In this document: one piece after another, positions 17,257-26,189 of the stretch
How positions within the stretch are numbered: the first letter of the stretch is position 1
Layout: every line of letters starts with the position of its first letter
Notes under the pieces: generated by a model
What the model saw: the letters and a program-made list of their open reading frames with translations, nothing else
Told to the model about the DNA's origin: nothing
The model's database searches: none
Program-made: the position numbers and the translations under genes
Source of the DNA: Chloroflexota bacterium
GTDB lineage: Bacteria > Chloroflexota > Anaerolineae > Aggregatilineales > Phototrophicaceae
Reading direction: 5' to 3'
Assembly (NCBI GenBank): GCA_011523515.1
Contig: WTGO01000058.1
Coordinates: 1-56,689, forward strand
DNA length: 56,689 nt

Positions 17257-18381
17257 ATGAAAAACCCGCGCAACCTCGCCATCCAAATCGGCTTCCTCAT
17301 CCTGCCCATCGCCATCTCGCTGGCGCTGGCGGCCGCGCTCGTCATCGCCGTGGGACGCGACCCGCTCGAAGTTGTCGACGCCCTCTGGAAAGGCGCCTTC
17401 AAAGACACGCGCAAAATCGGCGGCGTCTTCAACTTCTGGATTCCGCTAACCCTCGTCAGCATCGGCCTGGTCGTCACCTTCCGCGCCGGCTTGTGGAATA
17501 TCGGCGTCGAAGGACAGATGATGATGGGCGCGCTCTTCGCCAGCTGGGGGGCGCAATACCTGCTGCTGCCCGAAAGCCTGTCGTCCCTGCTCAACGTCAT
17601 ACTCATTTCGCTGGCGGCGCTGGGCGGCATGTTCTGGGCTTTCGTCGTCGGCTTGCTCAAGATACGCCTGGGCGTCAACGAGATCTTCGGCGGCGTGGCG
17701 CTGAACGCCCTGGTCAACGTGATCTCGATTTACCTCATCTCCGGACCCTGGCAGCCGCGCATCGGCGGCTCAGCACAAGGCACTGAACCCTTCCCCAGTC
17801 CCGCCCTGCTGCCGGAATTCTCCTCAAGGTTTCCCACCAATCTCTTCATGATCGCGCTGGTCATTGCCGCTTTCCTCATCGTTATGGTTATGCTCAATGC
17901 CACGCGCTGGGGGCTGAATCTCAAGGCGGTCGGGGCGAATATGCGCTCGGCGCTGTTGCTGGGGGTGGCCACCGAGCGCACCTCTATGAGCGCCTTTCTG
18001 GTCTGCGGCGCGCTGGCGGGCATCGGCGGTTCCTACCGCGTACTCTTCACCTTCGACAACCTGCGCCCCCTGGCGTCGGGCGGCATCGGCTTCCTGGGTT
18101 TGCTCGTGGTGCTGCTGCTAAGCATCCGCTTGCTCTGGGTGCCGCTGATCGCCTTCGCCTTCGCCGCTATCCTGACCGGCAGCACCCGCTTGCAGATCGC
18201 GCTCAAACTGGACTCTTCGCTCGCCGGGGTGCTGCAAGGCATGCTGGTCCTCTTCGTGATCCTCTTCCACGGCGTGCAGGAGGTCTTCTTCCCGCGGACT
18301 TTAGATGATGAGGATACCCCCACCCCTGACCCTTCTCGCCATCTCAATGGCGAGCATCCAATAAAGAGGGAGGGGCAATGA
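17257..18381 (+). CDS. ABC importer permease, BMP/nucleoside type (first)
   Basis: A 374-residue inner-membrane permease of the branched-chain/ribose-like class (about eight to ten helices) with the GLWNIGVEGQMMMGA segment typical of nucleoside-type NupB/YufP partners. It pairs with the next permease and the ATPase at 12581. ATG at 17257 follows the methyltransferase stop by one base with no separate ribosome site. The last 20 or so residues (about 354-373, Thr/Pro/Arg-rich) are encoded by an inverted copy of the G-rich repeat, so the natural C-terminus has been replaced or extended. Confidence 0.9.
   Translation: MKNPRNLAIQIGFLILPIAISLALAAALVIAVGRDPLEVVDALWKGAFKDTRKIGGVFNFWIPLTLVSIGLVVTFRAGLWNIGVEGQMMMGALFASWGAQYLLLPESLSSLLNVILISLAALGGMFWAFVVGLLKIRLGVNEIFGGVALNALVNVISIYLISGPWQPRIGGSAQGTEPFPSPALLPEFSSRFPTNLFMIALVIAAFLIVMVMLNATRWGLNLKAVGANMRSALLLGVATERTSMSAFLVCGALAGIGGSYRVLFTFDNLRPLASGGIGFLGLLVVLLLSIRLLWVPLIAFAFAAILTGSTRLQIALKLDSSLAGVLQGMLVLFVILFHGVQEVFFPRTLDDEDTPTPDPSRHLNGEHPIKREGQ
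18317..18376 (-). repeat. G-rich repeat (D type), minus orientation, inside the permease 3' end
   Basis: On the minus strand this matches 23409-23466: a CCCTCCCTCTTTAT start, a central hairpin (CTCGCCAT with ATGGCGAG) and a G-rich end. It encodes the tail of the permease in frame. Together with the next repeat it forms a two-part unit also found at 54072-54211. Confidence 0.75.
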
Positions 18382-18401
18382 TGTCACGCGCATATGAAGT
18401 T

Positions 18402-18443
18402 CCCCTTCCCTCCTTGCGGGGGAAGCGGTCTGGGGACGGGGGG
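18402..18443 (+). repeat. G-rich repeat (C type) just before the second permease start
   Basis: A C-rich arm (CCCCTTCCCTCC) pairs with a G-rich arm (GGGGGAAG), followed by GGGGACGGGGGG. It ends four bases before the ATG at 18448 and takes the place of the ribosome-binding site. Confidence 0.7.
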
Positions 18444-18447
18444 TAAT

Positions 18448-19470
18448 ATGAACGAAGAATTCTTAAACACCCTCGGCAGCATCATTGGCACGGCCACGCC
18501 GCTAGTGATCGCCAGCCTGGGCGAGACGATTACCGAGCGCGCCGGCGTCGTCAATCTCTCGCTAGATGGCAGCCTGGCGCTGGCCGCGGTGACCGGCTTC
18601 GCCGCCGCCTGGACCGCGCAGCAAGCCGGCGTCCTCGATCTGCCGGCGCAGATCGGCGTGGGCATCGCCGCGGCCATGCTGGTCGGCGCGCTGATCGCCC
18701 TGCTGGTGGGCTTCTCCAGCATCAAGCTCCGCCGTGATCAAGTCGCTGTCGGCTTCGTATTGACACTGCTGGCCGCCGAATTGGCGCGCTTCCTGGGCGC
18801 AGACTACACACGCATCCCCGGCCCGCAAATTACGCGCTTCGCCATCCCCGTCCTGCAGGACGTCCCGGTCCTGGGTATTGTGCTCTTCCAGCAGAATGTG
18901 CTGGTATATTTCAGTTACGTATTGATGTTTATGATCTGGTTCTGGCTCTTCCGCACCAAAGGCGGCTTGGCTTTACGCGCCATTGGCGAGCGACCGGAGG
19001 CGGCCTATGCCCGCGGCGCGCCCGTCCAGCGCCTGCGCTATTGGTACACCTTCCTCGGCGGCGCGCTGGTTGGCTTGGCCGGCGCCGCCTATTCGCTGAA
19101 TGTCAAGCCCGGTTGGTCCAGCCCGCCCGCCATGCAAGGCGACGGCTGGATCGCGCTGGCGATCGTCATTTTCGGCGGCTGGCACCCCTTCCGCGTCGTG
19201 CTGGGCGCCTATCTCTTCGCCGCCCTGCGCGCAGTCTCCGGCTATATTCAGACCAACGGACTCTTCATATTCGGCCAGGAGATCAGCTTTCCCTTCGTCT
19301 TGCTCAATGCCCTGCCCTGGCTGTTAATGATCGTCACCCTGCTAATCGTCAGCGGCGGTCTCACCGAACGCCTGCTGCAGTATATGCCGCGTGCTGTGCA
19401 GCGCCGCCTACGCGCTTTTTTGCGCTCCGACCCGCCACGCGCCCTCGGCGCCCGCTTCGAAGCCGAGTAA
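18448..19470 (+). CDS. ABC importer permease, BMP/nucleoside type (second)
   Basis: A 340-residue permease with about eight to ten membrane segments and the ITERAGVVNLSLDG segment that marks the second permease (NupC/YufQ type) of BMP-dependent nucleoside or simple-sugar importers. It works with the permease before it. ATG at 18448 is chosen because an earlier in-frame ATG (18394) would translate the repeat into a Pro/Gly-rich stretch. It ends the operon; a hairpin repeat follows. Confidence 0.9.
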   Translation: MNEEFLNTLGSIIGTATPLVIASLGETITERAGVVNLSLDGSLALAAVTGFAAAWTAQQAGVLDLPAQIGVGIAAAMLVGALIALLVGFSSIKLRRDQVAVGFVLTLLAAELARFLGADYTRIPGPQITRFAIPVLQDVPVLGIVLFQQNVLVYFSYVLMFMIWFWLFRTKGGLALRAIGERPEAAYARGAPVQRLRYWYTFLGGALVGLAGAAYSLNVKPGWSSPPAMQGDGWIALAIVIFGGWHPFRVVLGAYLFAALRAVSGYIQTNGLFIFGQEISFPFVLLNALPWLLMIVTLLIVSGGLTERLLQYMPRAVQRRLRAFLRSDPPRALGARFEAE

Positions 19471-19494
19471 GCACCGCAATCCTACTTCGGATTT

Positions 19495-19519
19495 GTAGGA
19501 GCGAGCCTTGGCTCGCCCG
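19495..19519 (+). repeat. REP-like hairpin (GCGAGCC type)
   Basis: GCGAGCC and GGCTCGC pair around TT. The lead GTAGGAGC and trailing CCG match copies at 52076 and 53456. It lies between the second permease and the Nudix gene. Confidence 0.8.
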
Positions 19520-19544
19520 ACACCTGACAATGCCGGAAAACATC

Positions 19545-20009
19545 ATGAGCAAACGAAAGAAAAAACGGCGGATTCGCCCGCTGGCCCTTTGCGTCTTTCG
19601 CCGGGGCGACAAAATTTTCGTCTCGCAAGGGTACGATTCCCACAAGGACCAGACCTTCTTCCGGCCCATCGGCGGCAAGATTGAATTCGGCGAACGCGGC
19701 GCGGACGCCGTCGTGCGCGAGGTTCGCGAAGAGATTGGCGCCGAAGTCGCTGACCTCGCCTATCTCGGGACGCTCGAGAATATCTTCACCTACGAAGACA
19801 AAAGACGCCATGAAATCGTAATGATTTACGACGGCCGTTTCCTCAATCCCGGTTTGTATCTTGAAGACATCAAGGTACAAGGCATTGATGACGGCGACAT
19901 CCTTTATGAGGCGACCTGGAAGCGCCTCGACTTCTTTCTTCAAGCCGACGCGCCGCCGCTGTATCCCACCGGATTGCTCGACTTACTCAACCGCGTCGAG
20001 CCAGCCTGA
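19545..20009 (+). CDS. Nudix hydrolase
   Basis: A 154-residue protein with a full Nudix box (GGKIEFGERGADAVVREVRE, ending in Glu-Glu-Ile-Gly) near residues 43-65, whose Glu residues bind the metal used to cleave nucleoside diphosphate compounds. A basic Lys/Arg-rich N-terminus comes before it. Start 19545 is preferred to 19530 because CGGAAA lies about 8 bases upstream of it. Substrate unknown; housekeeping sanitation is typical. Confidence 0.88.
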   Translation: MSKRKKKRRIRPLALCVFRRGDKIFVSQGYDSHKDQTFFRPIGGKIEFGERGADAVVREVREEIGAEVADLAYLGTLENIFTYEDKRRHEIVMIYDGRFLNPGLYLEDIKVQGIDDGDILYEATWKRLDFFLQADAPPLYPTGLLDLLNRVEPA

Positions 20010-20090
20010 AGCTCATCTTGCCGAGCAATTCACCAGATTTGGTAACAGCGCGGGCTCGGATCCCAAACTTGGCGATTCTCGCGGATAGAC

Positions 20091-20099
20091 TGCTATAAT
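20091..20099 (+). promoter_or_regulatory. consensus extended -10 promoter
   Basis: TGC-TATAAT is a perfect -10 box with the TGN extension. A weak TTGGCG lies 19 bases upstream. It serves the membrane-protein gene at 20132. Confidence 0.6.
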
Positions 20100-20131
20100 G
20101 AGTGTTCATAATCACGAATAGAGTCAAATTC

Positions 20132-20773
20132 ATGGACATCCATCTACCCCTGCCCGCGGCTCTCCGCCAGCGTGTGCAAAGTGATGAAAGCCTCTGGGCG
20201 CATGCCGTTTCGCTGCTGCTTAGCCCGCCAGTGGTCTGGGCTATCTGGGTATACGCCACATCGTTACTGCGATCGTCCAACCGCAGCAGCGCGCTAGGCT
20301 TCGCTTCGCTATTCGTGCTATCCATCTGCGTCGCGCCCATGCTCTTCGTCGCCTACAAAGTGCGCAACGGCAAAATCAGCGATATGCACATGCGCGAAAG
20401 CAACGAACGCTATATTCCCTACTCCATCGCCATTGTCGCCGGCATGGCCACAGGAATAGTCTATCTAAATTACGATGCCGGGCCCGTCCTGCTAATGGTG
20501 GCGCTGGTGAGCATCGTCGAGCTGACCATCATGCTGGCCGCGACTTTCTACATGAAAGTCAGCCTGCACGCCATGGCCATGTCGAGCATCATCTCCGCCA
20601 CGACGCTGCTCTTCGGTTTCGCGCAGGCGCTGTTTTTTGTGCCGGTATTGCTGCTCGTGGTGCTGGCGCGGCTGGTGCTGCGGCGTCATACGACGCTTCA
20701 AATCATGGTCGGCGTCTTGATCGGCGTCCTCACGCCATTGGCGGTTGTCGCCGCAGCCGGGCTGCTGATCTAG
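20132..20773 (+). CDS. multi-pass membrane protein, possibly PAP2-related
   Basis: A 213-residue protein with about six membrane helices. Between helices two and three it has KVRNGKISDMHMRESNERYIPY, a charged loop that recalls the ISD...RxER segment of proteins annotated as PA-phosphatase-related. The full phosphatase active-site set is not seen, so the function is open. ATG at 20132 fits the consensus -10 box about 33 bases upstream. Confidence 0.55.
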   Translation: MDIHLPLPAALRQRVQSDESLWAHAVSLLLSPPVVWAIWVYATSLLRSSNRSSALGFASLFVLSICVAPMLFVAYKVRNGKISDMHMRESNERYIPYSIAIVAGMATGIVYLNYDAGPVLLMVALVSIVELTIMLAATFYMKVSLHAMAMSSIISATTLLFGFAQALFFVPVLLLVVLARLVLRRHTTLQIMVGVLIGVLTPLAVVAAAGLLI

Positions 20774-20780
20774 CCAGTTG

Positions 20781-21836
20781 TCAAGCGTTCCACACCCGCA
20801 CAGTCCCATCCCAGGACCAGGACAAGATCTGCGTCGCCTCGCCGTTCCAAATGGCGCCGCGCACTAAATTGCCATGACCGAAGCGCTGCCAATCCGTCTC
20901 GCTCCGCCACAAATAGACGTAAATATGTGACCACGACAACACGCGCGTCTCTGTCGGATCCCAGCGCGCGCCGATCACCCAATCTTCGTGACGCAAGACC
21001 TGCTGAGAACGTCCGCCGGCGACAGCCCAGATATGCACCGTATCATCGCCGGCCCAAGACATCACCTGCGATTCGTCGCTCGACCAAATGGCCCGCTGCA
21101 CAAAACTGTTATGGCGCACGCCGCTGATTGCGCGACCGCTGACGCCGGAGCCATCGGTCTTATATACATTGACCGTCCCATTCGTATACCAAGCCAGCAA
21201 CCGACCGTCATCCGCGCTCCAGGCGACGCCGAGCAGCATGCCGCGGCTGGGCAAGTCGTAACTAAGCGCTGCGCCGCTGGCAAGATCCCACGCGAAGATT
21301 TGCCCCGATTCATTCCAGGCGCGCGCCTGGCTCTCGTCAGCGCTGAAGACCCCGCCACTGACCTCAGCCGGCGCTTGGAATTCTATTAGGCGCTTGCCGT
21401 CGCTTAGCGACAGAATCGCGCCCGCTCCCGCGCGCGTCAGCGCCAGCAGCGCAGTCTCTTCAGCATTCGGCGTCAAGGCGATCGGCATGCCTTCGAGCTG
21501 CCAGCTCAACTGCATCGCGCCGTCTTCTACCGCGCTCAGTACGACCAATCCGCCTTCATCGGCGGAGAGAACCGCGGCGCCGTCTTGCAGCCAAATCGCG
21601 TGAGTGACCGGATTGCCGCCGTGAGATATCTCCTGCAGCAGCTCACCGTCATCCGCTGACCAGACCTGAACCAGTCCCCGCTCGGTCGCGCTGAGGATCT
21701 GCGTTTCGTCCGCGTTCCAGGAGGCCGTCACCACGCCGCCATCGTGCTGCAGCGTCAGAGCGGCTTCCGGCGCCTGCGCCGAGGCCGGCGCGATCAACGA
21801 AATACATAGCAACGCGAGCGCCAAGAATCGAATCAT
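20781..21836 (-). CDS. secreted WD40-repeat protein
   Basis: A 351-residue protein beginning with a Sec signal peptide (Met-Ile-Arg, hydrophobic stretch, cleavage after ASAQA). The rest consists of WD40-type blades marked by repeated SADE/SWSDE and endings like VQVW, VHIW, VRVW, about seven in all, so a beta-propeller is likely. It probably acts as an extracytoplasmic binding scaffold. Start 21836 is chosen over an upstream in-frame Met because it places the signal peptide first. It converges with the preceding membrane-protein gene, with seven bases between the stops. Confidence 0.85.
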   Translation of the reverse strand: MIRFLALALLCISLIAPASAQAPEAALTLQHDGGVVTASWNADETQILSATERGLVQVWSADDGELLQEISHGGNPVTHAIWLQDGAAVLSADEGGLVVLSAVEDGAMQLSWQLEGMPIALTPNAEETALLALTRAGAGAILSLSDGKRLIEFQAPAEVSGGVFSADESQARAWNESGQIFAWDLASGAALSYDLPSRGMLLGVAWSADDGRLLAWYTNGTVNVYKTDGSGVSGRAISGVRHNSFVQRAIWSSDESQVMSWAGDDTVHIWAVAGGRSQQVLRHEDWVIGARWDPTETRVLSWSHIYVYLWRSETDWQRFGHGNLVRGAIWNGEATQILSWSWDGTVRVWNA

Positions 21837-21962
21837 GCGAATCTCCTGCGAAATCTCTCGAATGTCATGCGCCAAGCTTAGCACAGAATTCTTAAATTCT
21901 GATGACGGCTTGCCGGCAGCGCCACCGCGTTGGGCTGGGCCACCGCGCGCGCTGCTGCAAGC

Positions 21963-21991
21963 TTGCCAGCCCTCAGCGCAAACAGTATCAT
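21963..21991 (+). promoter_or_regulatory. promoter of the sulfatase gene
   Basis: TTGCCA (21963-21968) and TATCAT (21986-21991) lie 17 bases apart; the predicted start near 21998 leaves a leader of about 27 bases containing AGGCAGG. Confidence 0.55.
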
Positions 21992-22024
21992 ATTTAAAGA
22001 CTCCAGCGCCAAAAGGCAGGCAGT

Positions 22025-23362
22025 ATGACCAGACCCAACTTTCTCTTCATGATCGCTGATGACCACCGCCACTCGGCGCTCGGCGCGCTGGGAACGGAGG
22101 CGGTATCGACGCCCGCCTTTGACAAAATGATCGCCGACGGCACTTGTTTCACCCAGGCGCATATCATGGGCTCGACCTCGGGCGCCGTCTGCATGCCCAG
22201 CCGCGGCATGCTGATGACCGGTTGCGGCCTCTTTGATACGCCCGATCCGCTGCCCGATGACGCGCCGCTGCTGCCCGAATTGCTGCAGCAGAGCGGTTAT
22301 ACCACATTCGGAACGGGCAAGTGGCACAATCGCCGCGGCAGCTACGCGCGCTGCTTCGGTGAAAGCGGCAAAGTCTTCTTCGGCGGCATGAATGATCAAT
22401 TTGCTATGCCCGTCAACGACTTCGACCCCGACGGCGCTTACCCGCCCGAGGAGACCTATCTCGCCGACGGCCACGCGACAACCGTCTTCACTGACGAAAT
22501 GATCGACTTTCTCAATACACGCGGCGACGAAGATGAGGAGCCTTTCTTCGCCTACATCGCATTCACCTCGCCGCACGATCCGCGCACGCCGCCTGCGCCC
22601 TATGACACCATGTATGATCCCGACGATATTGAGTTGCCGAGCAACTTCGCGCCTGAACATCCCTTCGATATCGGTGTCCGCGATATCCGTGACGAGCTGC
22701 TGGCAGGCTACCCGCGCGGCGAAGACGAAATCAGACGCCACATCGCCGATTACTACGGCATGATCTCGCATATGGACATGGACATCGGCCGCATCCTCGA
22801 TACGCTGGAGGCGCGCGGTCTTAGCGAAAACACCATTGTCATCTACACCTCCGACCACGGCTTGGGCGTCGGCCAGCACGGCCTCATGGGCAAGCAGAAT
22901 CTCTACGACCACAGCATGCGCATCCCGCTCATTATGCGCGGCCCCGGCGTTCCCCGCGGCTTGAATTGCGGGGCCCTGCTTTATCTGCTGGATCTGTATC
23001 CAACCCTGCTCGAATTGGCCGACGTGCCCGTGCCCGCAACTTGCGACGGGCACAGCCTGTCCGCCCTGCTCAATGGCGTCACCTATATGCACCGGCGCCA
23101 GATTTTCTCCGCCTATCAAGGTGTCTTCGGCCATCCCCAAGGCAAGCCCTATCAGCGCAGCATCAAGGACGATCGCAACAAGCTGATCCAGACTGTCGTT
23201 GCCGGCGAGACCACCTGGCAGCTCTTTGACTTGGCCGCCGATCCTTACGAACGGGTCAATCTTGTGGATCACCCCGGCTACGAGAAACTGTTTCAGCGGC
23301 TGAAGAAAGGACTGCGCGACAGGCAGATCCGCGTCAACGACCCCTTATTGGCCGACGCATGA
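22025..23362 (+). CDS. sulfatase (formylglycine-dependent)
   Basis: A 445-residue arylsulfatase-family enzyme. The signature CMPSRGMLMTG places the residue converted to formylglycine at Cys56; Asp12-Asp13 and the later TSDHGLGVGQHGLMGK segment supply the calcium site and catalytic His/Lys. Choline-sulfatase-like and glycan sulfatases share this layout. No signal peptide is seen, so it may act in the cytoplasm. No formylglycine-generating enzyme is encoded nearby. AGGCAGG before the ATG fits the start. Confidence 0.92.
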   Translation: MTRPNFLFMIADDHRHSALGALGTEAVSTPAFDKMIADGTCFTQAHIMGSTSGAVCMPSRGMLMTGCGLFDTPDPLPDDAPLLPELLQQSGYTTFGTGKWHNRRGSYARCFGESGKVFFGGMNDQFAMPVNDFDPDGAYPPEETYLADGHATTVFTDEMIDFLNTRGDEDEEPFFAYIAFTSPHDPRTPPAPYDTMYDPDDIELPSNFAPEHPFDIGVRDIRDELLAGYPRGEDEIRRHIADYYGMISHMDMDIGRILDTLEARGLSENTIVIYTSDHGLGVGQHGLMGKQNLYDHSMRIPLIMRGPGVPRGLNCGALLYLLDLYPTLLELADVPVPATCDGHSLSALLNGVTYMHRRQIFSAYQGVFGHPQGKPYQRSIKDDRNKLIQTVVAGETTWQLFDLAADPYERVNLVDHPGYEKLFQRLKKGLRDRQIRVNDPLLADA

Positions 23363-23408
23363 CCTGAACGAGCAACCGCAGGCCGACAAACAGGCCGCAA
23401 CTGACAAG

Positions 23409-23466
23409 CCCCTCCCTCTTTATGGATTGCCCGCCATAGAGATGGCGCGAGGGGTTTGGGGTGGGG
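23409..23466 (+). repeat. G-rich repeat (D type), reference copy
   Basis: A C-rich start (CCCCTCCCTC), a central GCCATAGAGATGGC hairpin and a G-rich end (GAGGGGTTTGGGGTGGGG). The copy ends four bases before the ATG at 23471. Confidence 0.8.
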
Positions 23467-23470
23467 AATT

Positions 23471-24715
23471 ATGACAAGCGGCATTCGCGTGGACGGTAAA
23501 CGCCTTTGGGACAGCGTCATGGCGATGTCCGAAATCGGCGCGACGGCCAATGGCGGCAGCCATCGCCTTACGCTCAGCGACGAAGACAAAGTCGCCCGCG
23601 ATCTCTTCTCCAGATGGTGCGCTGATGCCGACCTTGCGCTGACCGTCGATGAGATGGGCGATATGTTCGCTCTCCGCGCCGGCGCCGAGGCGGGTCGCGC
23701 GCCGGTGGGCATGGGCAGCCACCTCGATACCCAGCCCTACGGCGGCCGCTTCGACGGCGTATTCGGCGTCTTGGCCGGCCTGGAAGTTATCCGTACGCTC
23801 AACGACCACGGCGTCACGACCGCCGCCCCGCTTGAAATTGTCAATTGGACTAACGAAGAGGGCGCGCGCTTCGCCCCGTCCATGCTGGCTTCGGGCGTTT
23901 ACGGCGGCATCTTCGACCTGGACTGGGCGCAATCCCGCAAGGCGGTCGATAGCGGCGCTACGCTAATCGACGAGCTCAAGCGCATCGGCTATCACGGCGA
24001 GGGATCCGTACGCGACCACGAATTCTCCGCTTTCTTTGAATGCCATATCGAGCAGGGTCCTATTCTGGATTCGGGCGGCATCGCGGTCGGTGTCGTCAAT
24101 GCGGCGCAGGGTTTCCGCTGGTACGATATCAGCCTGGAGGGTTTCGCCTCGCACACCGGCTCAACGCCGATGGCGGGCCGGCGCAACGCCCTGCTGGGCC
24201 TGGCGCGGGTGGTGCAGGCGGTGGACGATATCGCCCATGAGCGCGCACCCCTGGCGCGCGGCACGGTCGGCAGTCAGGTCGAAGTCGGGCCCGGCTCGCG
24301 CAATGTCATACCCGGCATCGTCCAATTCACGGTTGATCTGCGCCATCCCTCGGCCGATACGCTGGACGCCATGGATGCGGCACTGCGCGCGGTCTGCGCC
24401 GAGGTTGCTGCAGATATCGGCTTGCAGCTCTCGCTCGAGCAGATCTCCGATACCGCGCCCGTAGCCTTTGACGAGGCTTGCGTGGCCGCGGTGAAACGCG
24501 CCTGCGAGCGGCTGGGCATCTCCCATGAATACATCACTTCAGGCGCCGGTCATGACGCCTGTTACGTCGCCAATCGCGTCCCCACCGCCATGCTCTTCGC
24601 GCCCTGCAAAGACGGCATCAGCCACCACGAATCGGAAAGAGCCGAACCGGAAGACCTGGAAGCCGTAACCAACGTGCTGCTGCACGCCGTCCTCGATACT
24701 GCCGGCGTCGCCTGA
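23471..24715 (+). CDS. N-carbamoyl amino acid / allantoate amidohydrolase family
   Basis: A 414-residue M20-family amidohydrolase of the HyuC/AllC type. Metal ligands are visible as GSHLDTQ (His), GGRFDGVFG (Asp) and NEEGARF (Glu), with GHDACY near the end. These enzymes remove carbamoyl groups from N-carbamoyl amino acids, beta-ureidopropionate or allantoate in the cytoplasm. The ATG follows the G-rich repeat by four bases, so the repeat stands where the ribosome site should be. It is followed head to tail by a convergent M20 peptidase gene, six bases away. Confidence 0.88.
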   Translation: MTSGIRVDGKRLWDSVMAMSEIGATANGGSHRLTLSDEDKVARDLFSRWCADADLALTVDEMGDMFALRAGAEAGRAPVGMGSHLDTQPYGGRFDGVFGVLAGLEVIRTLNDHGVTTAAPLEIVNWTNEEGARFAPSMLASGVYGGIFDLDWAQSRKAVDSGATLIDELKRIGYHGEGSVRDHEFSAFFECHIEQGPILDSGGIAVGVVNAAQGFRWYDISLEGFASHTGSTPMAGRRNALLGLARVVQAVDDIAHERAPLARGTVGSQVEVGPGSRNVIPGIVQFTVDLRHPSADTLDAMDAALRAVCAEVAADIGLQLSLEQISDTAPVAFDEACVAAVKRACERLGISHEYITSGAGHDACYVANRVPTAMLFAPCKDGISHHESERAEPEDLEAVTNVLLHAVLDTAGVA

Positions 24716-24721
24716 CTTACC

Positions 24722-26050
24722 TCAGTCGTGGAAGCGCCGCAGCACTTCGTAAATCTTGTCCGTACCGAAGGCCATCGTCTCGACCGGGATGCGCTCATTG
24801 GCAGCGTGAACAGTGCTCATAAAGTCAAAGTCTTCCGGCAGGTCCATGGGCAAGAAACCGTAAGACTGGATATTCAAGTCGCTGAAGAAGCGCCCGTCCG
24901 TGCCGCCTGACATCAATAGCGGCACCACGTGCGCGCCGTCCTGCCCGGCCAGCAAAATCTCGCTCAGCGTGCCAAACAGCCCCATGTCGAGATAGCCGTT
25001 GCCGGCGCTATGCTGCGTCAGCTCGACTTCGCCCCATTCGCCGACCAGAGCGCGGATCTCGTTTATCGCCTCTTCCGGATCAAAGCCGGGCACCACACGC
25101 ATGTCAATCTCGATCTCCACTTGACCAGGCACGACATTGATCTTGTCGCCGCCGCGCACGATATTGGGGCTGGCGGTGTTATGCAGGATGGCGTCGAATT
25201 GCCGGCCCATATCACCCAGCTCGTCCAGCACGGCGTCGGTATGCGCCGGATTCAGCAGTTGTCGCAGGGTATGCCCCGTTTCCCCGCCCAGCCCATCAGC
25301 GATGCCGTTGATCATATTCTCCGCCGCCGGTGTGACGTGCACGGGCAGGCGATTGGTGTTCAGCGCTTCCAGCGCCTTGGCCAATTTGTAAGTCGCATTC
25401 TCCGGGCTGCGGCGCGGCATCGACCCGTGCCCGGCCGGCCCGCGAAATCGGACCCGGTTGCGGCACATGCTCTTCTCGGCGACTTGAATGGCGAAAAACT
25501 TCTTACCGCCGAAATGAATGGGAAAACCACCAAACTCGCCGATGGCGTATTTGACACCGGCGAAAACATCCGCATGCTGCTCCACCATAAACTTGGCGCC
25601 CTTCTCGCCGCCGGCTTCTTCGTCGCTCAAAATACACAAGATGATATCGCCCGGCAGCGCCAGACCCTCCGCTTGCGCACGCAGGAAGGCCGCCGTCATC
25701 ATGGCCACGCCACCCTTCATATCCAGCGCGCCACGCCCCCACACCATGCCCTCGGCGATATCGCCCGAAAACGGTGGCCGCGCCCAATCCTGATTGGCGG
25801 TGCTGACGACATCGACATGACCGTAGAGCAGCAGCGGCGCCGCCTTGCCCCCGCCCTCTATGCGCGCGACCAGATTCGGACGTTCGGGATCCTTGGCATA
25901 GGTCTGCGTGGCGATGCCCAGGCTATGGCACAGCCCGGCGATGTACTGCACGCAAGCGGCTTCGTCCCCCGGCGGATTGGTCGTATCAAAGCGAATCAAC
26001 GCCTGCAGCAGCTCCGCCGGGCGCTGATAAATTGTCGTTGGCTCAGTCAC
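24722..26050 (-). CDS. M20-family metallopeptidase/deacylase
   Basis: A 442-residue protein with the M20 metal site: YGHVDVV (His), GRGALDMKGG (bridging Asp), SDEEAGG (catalytic Glu pair) and the late VHAANERI (His). The family includes dipeptidases, carboxypeptidases and acetylornithine/succinyl-diaminopimelate deacylases; the DapE/ArgE side or a broad dipeptidase fits best. GTG at 26050 is chosen because GGGAGGAT lies 7-14 bases before it and the frame upstream looks non-coding. It is divergent from the CrtC-like gene. Confidence 0.88.
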   Translation of the reverse strand: MTEPTTIYQRPAELLQALIRFDTTNPPGDEAACVQYIAGLCHSLGIATQTYAKDPERPNLVARIEGGGKAAPLLLYGHVDVVSTANQDWARPPFSGDIAEGMVWGRGALDMKGGVAMMTAAFLRAQAEGLALPGDIILCILSDEEAGGEKGAKFMVEQHADVFAGVKYAIGEFGGFPIHFGGKKFFAIQVAEKSMCRNRVRFRGPAGHGSMPRRSPENATYKLAKALEALNTNRLPVHVTPAAENMINGIADGLGGETGHTLRQLLNPAHTDAVLDELGDMGRQFDAILHNTASPNIVRGGDKINVVPGQVEIEIDMRVVPGFDPEEAINEIRALVGEWGEVELTQHSAGNGYLDMGLFGTLSEILLAGQDGAHVVPLLMSGGTDGRFFSDLNIQSYGFLPMDLPEDFDFMSTVHAANERIPVETMAFGTDKIYEVLRRFHD

Positions 26051-26189
26051 AGTGGCTATCCTCCCTGCCCGTACACGCGTCGGATCAAACTGGCGTTTAT
26101 CATAGCCTAGCAGCGACAAACCAGGCAGGCTGCGTTCGCTCCGGCTTGATGCGCTTGGCCGCAACAAGCATAATGCGCTTTCTGTATAC

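Noticed and set aside
15180..17260. Target duplication around the second R-M pair
   Set aside because: Both junctions were compared by eye and no direct repeat longer than a few bases was found, unlike at the first module.
21878..23272. 464-codon minus-strand frame across the sulfatase gene
   Set aside because: It lies opposite an intact sulfatase signature and has no recognisable domain; a shadow frame.
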